A DNA stretch of 64,000 bases from Nematostella vectensis. Its lineage: Eukaryota > Cnidaria > Anthozoa > Actiniaria > Edwardsiidae. Below are positions 1 through 9,954 of the stretch, one piece after another. A program made the translations under genes and the position numbers. The DNA lies in contig NC_064034.1 of NCBI RefSeq assembly GCF_932526225.1, positions 14,644,887-14,708,886 on the forward strand, given 5' to 3'. The notes beneath the pieces were generated by a model. That model was given only the letters and a program-made list of their open reading frames with translations, was not told where the DNA came from and searched no databases. The stretch's first letter is position 1, and each line of letters opens with the position of its first letter.

Positions 1-64
1 TCTATGCATTTGATGAACTCCCCTTATCCACTTCCAATATCATTCATCCAATATCATCATTCCA

Positions 65-330
65 AGCAGGGCCGGAAACAGGGGGGTCGGATTGGGTGGA
101 TATCCACCCCCTCTTTTTAAGTTAAAAAGAAAGTCGAAAGAAAATAAATATCTGTGAGACGGAAGGTACTCTCCATGTGCCTTCGCCTGCTTTGCTGACG
201 CGACAAATCCAATTAAGCGTGAAGTATTGTTAAGTCTATGTGACCTACCAAGAACCACTGGATCAGTTATAAGCCGTCTATCCGGCCATTATCCACCCCT
301 TATTTTAAAATCCTGGATCCGCCCCTGACG
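65..330. mobile_element. Small TIR element (MITE), GGATCCAGGATTT family, copy 1
   Basis: About 265 bp bounded by inverted termini: a 'caagcagggccg' type end at the left and 'atcctggatccgcccctg' at the right. Other copies lie at 35355-35625 (inside the inverted partner repeat) and 59917-60155 (inside a phospholipase intron). The small size, lack of coding capacity and TIR-like ends suggest a non-autonomous DNA element. Short open frames across it are the same in all copies and have no protein-like features. Confidence 0.65.
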
Positions 331-642
331 CTTCATCCTCCTACTTTACCTCCTTTGAAAGGCCACTTTCACTTTCTGGCCCTTCGCTCCTAGCGTTCGC
401 TACAGTCCTCCGTGCAAAGGAAATGGCATCGACTTGATCTCCCTTTAATATCCACTTCTAGCAGTTGAGCTTCTCGTTCTCTATGTATAGATCAAGGACC
501 GACACCTTTAGCTTCTTGTGCTTGCCCTCTCTATTGGGTTGTACCCAGTTATAGTTATCATACTTTTTCAACTTTTTCAACTTTTTATTCGTCTCTCAGC
601 CTTCTCCTTGACTCTTTACTCTTTCTTTTCTTGAACACATAC

Positions 643-843
643 AGGCGCGTACCCAAGATTTGCTGAAGGGGGGCTGCGTATTCATATGGAAAAAGCATAG
701 TATTTGAAGAATGGCTGGAGAGGGCCGCGCAGTCATGGTCTAGTATGAAAAAAGCATAGTATTTGAAGATTTCTTAATAAGAAATAACCCACTTTTCTCC
801 CCTAAAGGGAGGGGGATGCGCGCACCCCGTGTACGCGCCTATC
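643..843. mobile_element. Small TIR element (MITE), CAGGCGCGTACCC family, copy 1
   Basis: The left end reads 'caggcgcgtacccaagattt' and the right end is the inverted 'gtgtacgcgcct'. The interior has an internally repeated 'aaaaagcatagtatttgaag' motif. Related copies lie at 34838-35052 and 51272-51424. It interrupts the coding-like remnant of the larger repeat. Confidence 0.7.
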
Positions 844-1257
844 ATGGGCCTTTAAATGACGATGGTGATGAAGAAAAAAGTCACCTAACCCTCGGCCATT
901 GTGACTCATCAGAGTCACCGGAGAAAATTGGACCATATTGTAATAAATCCTACTCCATGCCCATTTATCTGACTATGAGTTTTAGAATATGATGTAATTA
1001 TATTATATAATATATATGAAGTAATTAAAGATGTTAATTGCACAACGGCCAGTCAATGGTTGACTCGCAAAGTAACACAACTATGTAGATTAATGAGTTC
1101 CATGTTGGGGTTTATGTGATGGAGCAAAGAAATATTCAACAAAAAATATTTGTTCAAAAAAATTTGGACCCTCCCCTAAGAGATGTGAAAAAAATTTGGA
1201 CCCTCCCGCAAAAAAATCAGAGCTCCCCCCTTCCATCCCGCTAAATAATGACACGTC

Positions 1258-1970
1258 CCTTATGGATGCGTTTGTATAAGTCTGCTATGCACGATTCACC
1301 TGTTCACAAAACACACACAAGAGAATAAAAGCCCACTGGAAATTACCTCTATTCCTTTGTCTTTTTTTGTATCTAAGTCCGTGTAATCTTTATCATTGTA
1401 GGAATGCGACAGAGGCGTTTTCATTGCATACTGTTTAAATTTCATAGTGACTAAGTCGGCAACGGCTTTTTTCCTTTGTATCGCCAGCCAAGCGGAATAA
1501 AAAAAGAGGCCTCTGCTAGCAGGGTAATGATGAATGTGTGATCAAGCTGAACATGAATAGAGTAATTGGATGGAATCATTGGGGTTGGATTGCAGTGTTC
1601 TAGCCATCACGTATAATTATGAAACCCTGGTTCCAGGATCTCCTTCCTTCTCTTCCTTCATAGCATGAAACTCGCCAGTGCGCCAGGAACAATACGATTA
1701 TTGTATAGAGTTTTTTTTCCTGCAGTTGCCGTCGAGGATGTTTAAATTCCCTGGCAGTTATGGATGCGTTTGTATAAGTCTGCTATGCACGATTCACTGA
1801 TTTACAAAACAAACACAAGATAATAAAAACCCACTGGAAATAACTTCCATTCCTTTTTCTGTTTTTTTTTGTATCTTAGTTTGTTAGTGCGAGTTGCATG
1901 GCAATGTAATCCTCATCATTGCGGGAAGAAGACAGAGGCGTGTTTAAATTTCATAGTGACTAAGTCGGCA
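1258..1970. repeat. Local direct duplication (1258-1475 and 1756-1970)
   Basis: The block starting 'ttatggatgcgtttgtataa' at about 1258 recurs at about 1757 in the same orientation, and both run through the same 'actaagtcggca' motif (about 1451 and 1959). The second copy is truncated and diverged. No gene is seen between the copies. Confidence 0.7.
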
Positions 1971-1978
1971 TCATGCCA

Positions 1979-2400
1979 GCATAGCCAGCATGTTTTTTCC
2001 AGCATGCACTTGTGTAGAACCCCCCTCCCCTCGACCTTTATTATGCATCATGTTCCATCACTCACAAAAAGGCACCCTATGTGAAACATAAAGCTCATGT
2101 TCAAAATAAATTGATGCTTTGATTATCAGGGAAGGCTTTTATGTGTCAAGGAGGTAATATTTATTTTAAAAAAGAGGATCAATTAAAGTTCCTCCCAGAA
2201 AAATGGGTGCTATTTTATTCTCTTCAATATTAAAATAATAAACAAATAAATACATATCACATTCCTATACATTAATAAGTATATCAGCAAATCACACTAT
2301 CGTAGTGGATTTGACGTAAAAGTACCCAGTGCCTGCCTGTACTGTCCCGATTCCTTTTATTTATTTATTTATTTTTTAAATTACCTTACCTCGTCTGTAC
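1979..2400 (+). repeat. Dispersed repeat, copy 1 (partner 38110-38690)
   Basis: A direct-orientation match with 38110-38690: shared stretches include 'tttattatgcatcatgttcc', 'gaggatcaattaaagttcct' and 'atcacactatc(g/a)tagtgg'. The partner begins with a 'ttaggcactgc.taaaag.ggagccag' terminus that is also found at the ends of the 17.4-19.3 kb element, so this may be another member of that superfamily. No coding capacity. Confidence 0.65.
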
Positions 2401-2439
2401 ATAATGAGATGACAAAAGATTTCCAAAGATCCTCAGCCA

Positions 2440-3358
2440 CTTGTTGGAAAGTGGGGGATTTTACTGAGAGACTTGGGACTGCCTACTGGTAATAGTATGC
2501 TTTGTCAGTTTATCAGTGATGGCTTGCTCAAGGAACTGTTAGTCAGACGTGAGGCATCGATCTCGGATAGAGCTGTTAGACTGAAAAGAGAGATGACATG
2601 GTCACCAAATGGACAAGCTAGAAGGAAATGCTCTTCGGTATGTTTGTGGCTACATTCCCCTATTAATCAGACGGAAAGCCCAAAGATACAAGTCTGCCAA
2701 GCATGCATCAATTGTGGACAAGTGGGTTCAGTCTGCAGACAAGTGCAACACTACAACTTCATTTCTCGAGTACACATCTAAGTGGACAAAAAGTGTTGAC
2801 AGAGGAAGACTGGTCCATGTGAACGGCGAATTCTATGCGTCGTATTGAGGAGTTTGTTCGGAACTATTTCAATAATAGTTTTCTGATTAACTACGCTGGT
2901 GGGAACTTGAAGCAAGCTATAATGGCTGAACTATTATGCTCCAAAGGTGTTGTTGTAATAGCTCGGTCAGGATAGGGTTTGGTGGCCCAGAGACAAAGAA
3001 TTACAATGAAGTTGGGACGTTATATAATTCACTCGCTCTCGACATCGGGTTTAAGTCTGAATCTGATACACCCAGCATCGTATTACTAGCAACCTAACTG
3101 TCATACAATCATCAACTTAATCTCTTAATCTGTTCCGCTACATCACGCACACATCACTACATTGTAATGGCATGTGACAGGATAACACGCGACATTAATC
3201 GTGAGAAGATCAGTTTTAAAGTGTTCAAGATGGTTCTCGGACAATACACAGAATTACGTGCCAAGTCATTTGTAAGGACATGGGTGAGAAAAGCCTGCAC
3301 AAAGGACTGGCACAGCATACCCAATAGTCAGACCAGTCAAAAAATAGTGTACAAGTAG
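2440..3358 (+). pseudogene. Broken element-derived gene, uncharacterised cnidarian family
   Basis: Coding-like sequence appears in successive frames: the 2473-2600 part, then ALRYVCGYIPLLIRRK at about 2630, then SFLEYTSKW and VDRGRLVHV at 2757-2825, then a further stretch after 2845 ending near VVVIARSG. A possible last exon at about 3167-3358 encodes a basic stretch with ITRDINREK and RSFVRTWV-like sequence. I recognise the '(L)RYV.GY.P' plus 'SFLEYTSKW' pattern from uncharacterised, repetitive cnidarian proteins that behave like mobile-element genes, but no biochemical function is known to me. Frame changes near 2600 and 2820 and an internal stop make this a pseudogene. The assignment to a family is from memory of sequence patterns and should be treated as moderate. 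Confidence 0.5.
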
Positions 3359-3359
3359 T

Positions 3360-3790
3360 TTGATTTTTTTAGTACAACCCAACTCAAATTGAGATTAAGG
3401 TTTCTCAGTTTTGCTTCTTCCTGCTTGAACAGATAGCCAGTGTCAATAGCAAATCAAATTGGTCCACAACAAAGTATGTGAGTAGTTTATATTAATACAC
3501 TTAGCTACCTGTAAGGTCCTTCTGCCATAAAATTCCATATGACAGGGCTCTCATTGAATTATGAATTTAAGGAAGTTAATACAATAATGTAATGAGACAA
3601 TTTTTTGGGAAATGATTATTTATTCTCTTTTTTCAGATATTGTTGTAAGTTAGTGATATGGCAAATGAATTCCAGATGACAGTTGAAAGTATGTCAGAAT
3701 TGCAAAATGATTAAAAATCTGAAGGCTGTAGTCTCTTCCTTCCTCTGTTTCCTCTGCAGTTTCCTTTGGCAGAAGCCATAGCAGCAGAAT
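3360..3790. other. Non-coding gap
   Basis: AT-rich sequence between the broken gene and the P-type transposase remnant. No open frame, repeat or regulatory signal stands out. Confidence 0.5.
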
Positions 3791-3799
3791 TTGTAACTT

Positions 3800-5295
3800 G
3801 CAAGGCTAGGTAGTTCTGAACTGAGCATATGTTGGATTGTCGCTCGCACCACCACACCTCCTTTGCTTTGCAAAATATTCCTCTAGTGGGTCCTGGCAGA
3901 ACTTTTCACTGAGTAGGAATTTAACTCCTGGTTCTTGAAGAAGAATCTTCCCAAGCTCCACAAATGCTTTAACTAAAACAAACAAGGAATATCTAAGTCC
4001 GATATCAACTCCCAAACATGCTCCCTAGCTCATCTAACATGGAAGCCTGTGGTGATTTTACTTAAAAAATAAAATATTATTTGCGTGTCTTCATTGAGTT
4101 CTGAAAACCAAAGTCTTTTTGTTTGAGACGGTTGTTTACTGATGATGCAGAAATTCCCCTAAAATGACCTTATGCTGCGTCATCGCACGACCTTCATGAT
4201 CTGTACTATCTCAATCATTGTATAAATTATTATCAAGAAGAACACCATAAACTGATTAAATTTTACAGAATGTCTACACTTCTTACGAGTTATTCTGAGA
4301 CCTTCCAAGGTTTCACGACTAAGGCACGTTCTGTTGGTTTGCTCCTTGGGTAGGTGTCCATAATCTCTTGCAACAGACTGCTGCCTGTGAAGATACCCAA
4401 GAAAGGTATCTGTCAACGACTACAATGAAAATCAAACAGATAGGAACCATATATCAGAATTTACAGGCTGGTTTCTGATGCTGGGATCTTTTACAAAAGT
4501 TTCAGATTGCCAATTTGTGCAAGGTACATAAAAATAGGGCATAAGAGATTTAAAGCGTGTTGGGGTTGAATATGGTATTTTATCGCATTCCTATAAAAAC
4601 CTCACTGTAGATTCAGGGAACATTTAAAAATCATTGAGACTAGCTAAGGGTGAGTTTATTTGTACTCTGTGTTTGAAACATATTACGATTTTTATAAAGG
4701 TTAACCTTCTATTTTATTTGCTTACCTTTTTCGTATGGCAACTTGAACAGCTTTCTTGACCTGACACCTTCAACTGCATTCTTAAGGTGTCCATCATTGA
4801 GACAAATTTCCCAGTAGCTTTGGTGTTCTCCTCCCAATGAACTTAAAGGCATTGACGAGAGAAGATGACAAAACCTGAAAATAAACACATTTTCTGAATT
4901 TAATTTTGTCCAAAAAAAAAGGTTCCTGAAAAATTACCTGAGCAGCTAGGTTGACCCTCATACGTAAAAAGCTGTTGAGAAACACATGCTCATGCGTCAA
5001 CTTAGGAATCAGCCTCAGTCCTGGGGCATTACGGTTGATGCAAACATCCCGTTCGTAGAGTGTTACTAGGTGCTGCCAGCTGATATCCATCCCATCGTTC
5101 TAGACAGGTGAACAATAAAAAAACATGTCAGTAAAGCAAAACAAAATTACTACAGTTATTATGTAATTAGAATTTACCTTCATTTTTCTCTTGCTCTGTC
5201 CATTATGTTACTTCTCCCAGCAATTCCGAGTTGTCTTTATCAAATGTGGAGGGTCACAGATGAAGTAGAGGTCACGTGACTCCTCGGAGTATATT
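3800..5295 (-). pseudogene. P-element/THAP9-type transposase, C-terminal part, broken
   Basis: On the minus strand, exon-like blocks run in the expected family order. About 5200-5295 has RDLYFICDPPHLIKTTRNCW (the conserved 'DPPHL.K..RN' block). 4938-5090 begins after a clear acceptor and holds MDISWQHL and PKLTHEHV, ending in a GTAATT donor. 4740-4880 starts after a TTTTCAG acceptor with VLSSSLVNAF. 4280-4400 has SRETLEGLRIT. 3810-3950 has SEKFCQDPLEEYFAKQRR and GG.SDNPT. These are signature blocks of P-element-like transposases (GTP-binding and RNase H-like region plus C-terminal module). Frame changes occur in the 4740-4880 block and stops interrupt other blocks, so it is not functional. 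It continues the gene at 7460-8489; the LINE at about 5300-7459 lies between them. Confidence 0.8.
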
Positions 5296-5299
5296 AATT

Positions 5300-7418
5300 G
5301 GTGTCTTTTAAACAACCTCGCCATCTAGAAATTAGGAGCCCTATGCAGCTTGAACAGCTTTCAATTTGGAGTGGCCCAATCCGCAGTGAGAGAGCGCACC
5401 TTCAGCCCTAATAATCATGCTCCGCTAGTTACAAGTACTGTAACAGTAAGACCTGCTGCTCCCTGGTATTCTGATGAGGTTAAGGAAGCAAAGAAACAGC
5501 GGAGAAAACTTAAACGACTATGGCGAAAAACCCATCGTGAGATGTATGTTGAACAATGTGTTCGAGTAAACCAGGGTATTTATGATTTCAAAATGAACTT
5601 TTATGCTGAAACTATAAAACTATAAATTCTAAATCTAGTAATAAATTACTGTCTCGTGACTGTCCTAAAGATCTCGCGGAAAGTTTTTCAAACTTTTTTA
5701 CAAAGAAAGTTGAAACTATTCGTAACACTTTCCCTTCAACACAAACATATCTGTTTCCAGAAGAGAAATGCTCCTCTAACTGGCTTGATAATCTCTCTAT
5801 TACATCAAATGAAGAACTCAGCTCTCTTCTCAAGCCCATGTGGAAAAAATCATGTGTGGTGGATCCAGTTCCAGGGTATTTAATGAAAGATTGCCATGAA
5901 ACATTAATTGCGATACTGACAAAATGTGTTAACTTGTCTTTTGAAACAGGTATTATCCCTGACAGCCACAACAAAAATTGTGTTAAATCCCTCACTTAAA
6001 AAAGACTCACTCGATCATGAGGTTCATAAACATTATAGACACTTTCTCTAATTTGAGATGTATCTCTAAGGCACTGGAAAGAGTTGCAGCTGTTCGCTTG
6101 CGCGAGCACTGTGATAACAATAATCTCCTTGAACGTTCCCAGTCGGCATACCGAGAGGGCCACAGTACAGAAACGGCACTTACGCGCATACATAATGACA
6201 TCCTTTGTGAAATAGACAGTGGTAGATGTGTCATACTAGTTCTATTAGACCTCTCTGCCGCATACGGTGAATCATGAAATCTTCCTCAAACTACTAGAAC
6301 ATCGATATGGTATAACAAGTAAATGGTATAACAAACCGCACCCAATATGTAAAAATAGGTGACGAAGTCAGAAGATGCTTTGTGGCGTTCCTCAGAGGTC
6401 GGTGCTAGGTCCTATATTATATTCACTATATACTGCACCGCTTGCTAACGTTATCAAACAACACAGTGTAAACTTCCATTTTTATGCGGACGATACGCAA
6501 CTATACATATCATTCGACCCAAAACACGATAGTGAAGCAAGCAAAGTGCTGTATAGAATCTGGCCTTCGTTAAATAAACTAGCTGGATGACGACTAATAA
6601 ACTGCAGCTAAATAGTGACAAAACAGAACTGTTCTATGTACATAGGTGTATGGTTCGATAACACTTTGACCATGGACAAACAAGTAACTTCAATATGCTA
6701 ATCCTCCTTTTTCCAACTACGTAATATTGCCAAAATCACTGCGAGATTCTTATACACACTTCTATTTCTTCTAAACTAGACAATTGTAACTCTCTTCCCA
6801 CTGGCCTTGATCGAAAGCAAATCTGTAAACTACAATATGTTCAGAATTCTGCGGCGCGACTTCTTACACGAGCACGCAATTCAATCACGTCACTACTGTT
6901 CTGCGTACCTTACACTGGCTACCCATCAGAGAAAAAATACATTTTAAACTCCTTCTTTTAACTTTTAAATCCCTAAATTAAATCGCTCCAGACTAAATGA
7001 AAGACATTTTAACTTCTTATAAACCAAAGCGCAGTCTTCGTTCTTCAACTAAGTCTCTTTTAGTACAGCCCTTTTTTAAACTTTATACCTACGGCTCTAG
7101 AGCCTGTTCCGTGAGTGCACCAGCTATATGGAACTCCCGCTCACTAGAACTTCGGAATTGTAAAGAATTGAGTATGTTTAAATCCAAGATCAAGACCTTC
7201 CTTTTTAATAGCGTCTTCGACAATTGACTCTTAATGATTGATTCTCATGATCTTAGTTATGTATCATAAATATTTTTTTATTACTTTTTTACTTTTTATT
7301 TTGTCTTTTTATTATTTATTCGATATATATTGTAATGAATTTGTAATTATTATTTTAACATAATATTAAAACGGTAAAGCTCCTTGGATCTATAGGAGAA
7401 AGGCGCTATATAAATCTA

Positions 7419-7459
<41 letters not shown>
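5300..7459 (+). mobile_element. L2/CR1-type non-LTR retrotransposon, 5'-truncated and broken
   Basis: Reverse transcriptase remnants are read on + in changing frames. About 5390-5630 has APWYSDEVKEAKKQRRKLKR, the endonuclease-RT linker typical of these LINEs. 6020-6270 has SKALERVAAVRL, SAYREGHSTETAL and VLLDLSAAY. 6375-6590 has [10 protein letters not shown] and the catalytic FYADDTQLY. 6997-7227 holds the C-terminal tail. The 3' end has 'gcgctatataaat' followed by (TTA)n at about 7420-7459, a usual L2/CR1-clade end. The N-terminal endonuclease is missing. Multiple frame changes make it dead. It sits between the two halves of a minus-strand transposase gene, so it inserted there. Confidence 0.85.
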
Positions 7460-8489
7460 GAGAGACTCCAAAATCATCACTTCTTCCCATACAAAAGGGT
7501 TAAGTTGGGCACTTGTTAACCCTACTGAACTATAGTATGCAAAATGAAACTTCAGGCTTGAAAACAGCCCTCTTACCATCAATACCAGCACATGGGTAGC
7601 TAACTGAGGCTCGTCTAAACTTTCATCTTTGCACTGTTTGTCAAAATGTTCCATGGAGTTGTTGAGTGTTCCCATGTTGGCAAACCCCACAATCTGGCCA
7701 GTGGACTTTGAGTACACAAGGTCGCTTTTAATTTTAATTTCATCTATTATAATGCCGACATTTACTTCCCAGTCTTTCATCTCTCCCAATTCATCAAGTA
7801 GCTTTTCCAATATGCTGATACTAATTCCAGTCTCTGCATCAGTCCAATGGCTAAAGTCATATAGTGTGCATTCACTCGATAGCTCAACCATCCCACTCGA
7901 TTTCAATAATGAGTAAGCGGATGGGGATATCTGTCGTAGGGAATTGCATCACTTGATCATCAGAGGGTGCCATCGCTTCCCTCTCGCATCCTGCAGAAAC
8001 GCCATTTTTTTGTTGTTGTTACCAGAAAAGGGACTTAAAAGTTCCTTCTTCAAAGTGAGGCAGTCTTCCAACTATGAGATTTTTTTTCAGCTCAGTGTGA
8101 CGATTTTCATCAACCATAGTACCATTAGTTCGTCTGGGCCCAAGTGTTTATACTGGGTCCGCGAGTCATGGCCCACTCTGGGCTAGTTTCTGCTCCTGCC
8201 CTGTCATGTTTTGCCTTGACTCTTTAGCCCGTAAAATGTTTCTTGCTCTTTTACATCCTTCACACTTTGAGCAACCAGGGGGGACTAAGGAAAGGCACTT
8301 CTTTGTACGTATAGTTCTATTGTACGTAGCTCCTGATTTCATATCAGTAACATTGTAGCCTTGCTCTTCGAAATAGGATGTCCCCTCAGCAACAAAGCGT
8401 TGGCCGCCACGTTTCGAGATACCTTCAAATCTGTCAGGGTTCCCACTACAGATATTTGAATCAGCGACCATTTCAAGGAGAATCTTCAA
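7460..8489 (-). pseudogene. P-element/THAP9-type transposase, N-terminal part, broken
   Basis: The minus strand holds the catalytic domain start of a P-element-like transposase. 8166-8489 has TKKCLSLVPPGCSKCEGCKR with paired cysteines. The 7910-8165 stretch (in another frame) has 'PFSGNNNKK' and 'RWHPLMIK'-type sequence. 7460-7906 has STLYDF-like ECTLYDFSHW, then IIDEIKIKSDLVYSKSTGQI (first catalytic-acid region) and ATHVLVLMVRGLFSSL. A frame change separates 8166 from 7906. The open frame runs into the LINE tail at 7459, which truncates it after VMILESL. The downstream part resumes at 5295 with the DPPHL block, so one intact gene of about 3 kb once spanned 3.8-8.5 kb without the LINE. Confidence 0.8.
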
Positions 8490-8529
8490 GGATGATGGAA
8501 CCAGTTTTTCAGGAATAGAATTAAGAACA

Positions 8530-9400
8530 CCATTGGTGAAGCATAAATATCAAACGGAGAAGTTAAAACGTGTGAATTCGTCGCAAAATTCTTATACATT
8601 TTCTTGGAATTTTTTCCGGGAACCATTTTGAAAATGTGACTGACATGTGAGGTAGTCTTTCTTAGAGTTTCCCTAGTAAGGTTTTCCTCAACTCGCCAAA
8701 CCGTGACCCATGATCACCAAATACAAAAAAAACAATCGTGTTATTCAGCTGATTCTCATTTTCCATGGTTTAAAATAAATCAACTAAATCTTCGTCTGCA
8801 TATTTGACAGCATTAATGTCCCCATGGGAAATTTGTGATTGAATCATGTACAGAAATTTAGTGTTCTTTTTGTAGGTTTTGAAAAGGCCTAGATAATAGC
8901 GCAAGCTGGCAAGATGGTACCGCTCGTTGCAAACGCAGAATTTCTTCTGCATGTGCCTGTCTCCTTCGTTCCAGAAATATCTCCCGTGGAGGATTGTCGA
9001 AACTTTTTAGTCAATAATTAAAAATCCACAGACCTGGAGAGTCTTCAGTGTATGACGTAGCGTAACCGTGTTCCTTGTAATCCTTGAAGATAAACCGCCA
9101 TTCATCCACGGGCTTGGCATTTGCCATTTTGCGCCTGGCCTCAGGTTGCTCTGCCTCGGCAATTCCAGTGAGCATTGTTGTCACCTGTGCTGTTGTGCCA
9201 TCGCCTACAATGGTGTTAGCTTTCAAGAACACAGTATTCTTAGCCAGCGTATTCACGGCTATGTCGTTGTTTTTCACCCCACAGGAATCACATTTATCAT
9301 TCATGAGCGTATCTGCAAAAAGCTAAAATTCTCGTTTCGGTTGCTCTGGTTGGCCATTCTATATCTCTTTCAATTGCAGTTGATGACATAGTCTTTTCAT
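8530..9400 (-). pseudogene. DUF229 sulfatase-like gene fragment, copy 1
   Basis: Three minus-strand blocks follow the DUF229 (PF02995) order: 9011-9304 with FLKANTIVGDGTTAQ and MLTGIAEAEQPEARRKMANA; 8770-8952 with IQSQISHGDINAVKYADEDL; and about 8540-8740 with VFGDHGSRFGELRKTLL-type sequence, then NSHVLTSPFDIYAS. The GDHGSR motif marks the alkaline-phosphatase-superfamily metal-binding region. Function in this family is unknown (predicted sulfatase-like hydrolase, often secreted). Frames change between blocks and stops intervene. The N-terminal part is absent. Confidence 0.75.
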
Positions 9401-9404
9401 ATTG

Positions 9405-9870
9405 GCGTTAAACTCCAACAATGTATTGATGTGCTTTATTGCAACGTTTGCTATTTGCTTAACTAGTGAATTAGTAACTGAAACTTTCTCGCAATGGTCC
9501 TCCACGGCAGTGCTCTCTCACTTTCTGTTCTTAGGGTCAATGAGTATAAATAGACTCTGGGCCGTCACTATATCTTTTGGCAACGACGGGTACGATAATA
9601 AATGTTGCAGTGAAGCATAAATATCAAACGGAGACGTTAAAACGTGTGAATTCTGCTCAAAATTCTTATAAAAGTTCTGGAATTTTTCTGGAAACCATTT
9701 TGAGAATGTGACTGACATGTGAAGTAGTCTTTCTTCGAGTTTCCCTTGTTGTGTTTCTAACCGTTTTTAATCGTGTTACTTGTAATCCTTGAAGATGAAC
9801 CAACATTTATCCACGGGCTTGGCATTCGCCATTTTGCGCCTGGCCTCAGGTTGCTCAACCTATATATTTT
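9405..9870 (-). pseudogene. DUF229 sulfatase-like gene fragment, copy 2 (tandem, internally deleted)
   Basis: 9518-9718 on minus has SHVLTSPFDIYASLQHLLSY, SLPKDIVTAQSLF and LIDPKNRK, which extends further toward the C terminus than copy 1. Immediately upstream, 9780-9870 repeats the EARRKMANAKPVD stretch of copy 1. The intervening central block (SHGDINAV) is missing, so this copy has lost about 400-500 bp. It lies directly before copy 1 in the same orientation, which fits tandem duplication followed by deletion. Confidence 0.7.
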
Positions 9871-9954
9871 CCTTGTTTATTAATTAATTATTAATTCATA
9901 CTTTTAATTCCTGGTTATATATGGTTATATTGCCCTTATTGCGCAGCATAGCAA

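Larger units (their letters stand above)
1..1655 (-). repeat. 1.65 kb dispersed repeat unit, copy 1 (inverted partner at 34030-35675)
   Basis: Read on the minus strand this segment matches 34030-35675 almost end to end, including two nested small elements (65-330 and 643-843) at the same internal positions. The shared tract starts at the 'tctatgcatttgat' edge at base 1 and ends near 'ttctcttcctt' at about 1655. Both copies carry a coding-like remnant on the opposite strand from the window orientation here (about 380-600), with the readable stretch VSVLDLYIENEKLNC followed by an in-frame TAG in both copies, so the common ancestor was already non-coding or the stop predates duplication. The parent element is not recognised. 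Confidence 0.8.
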
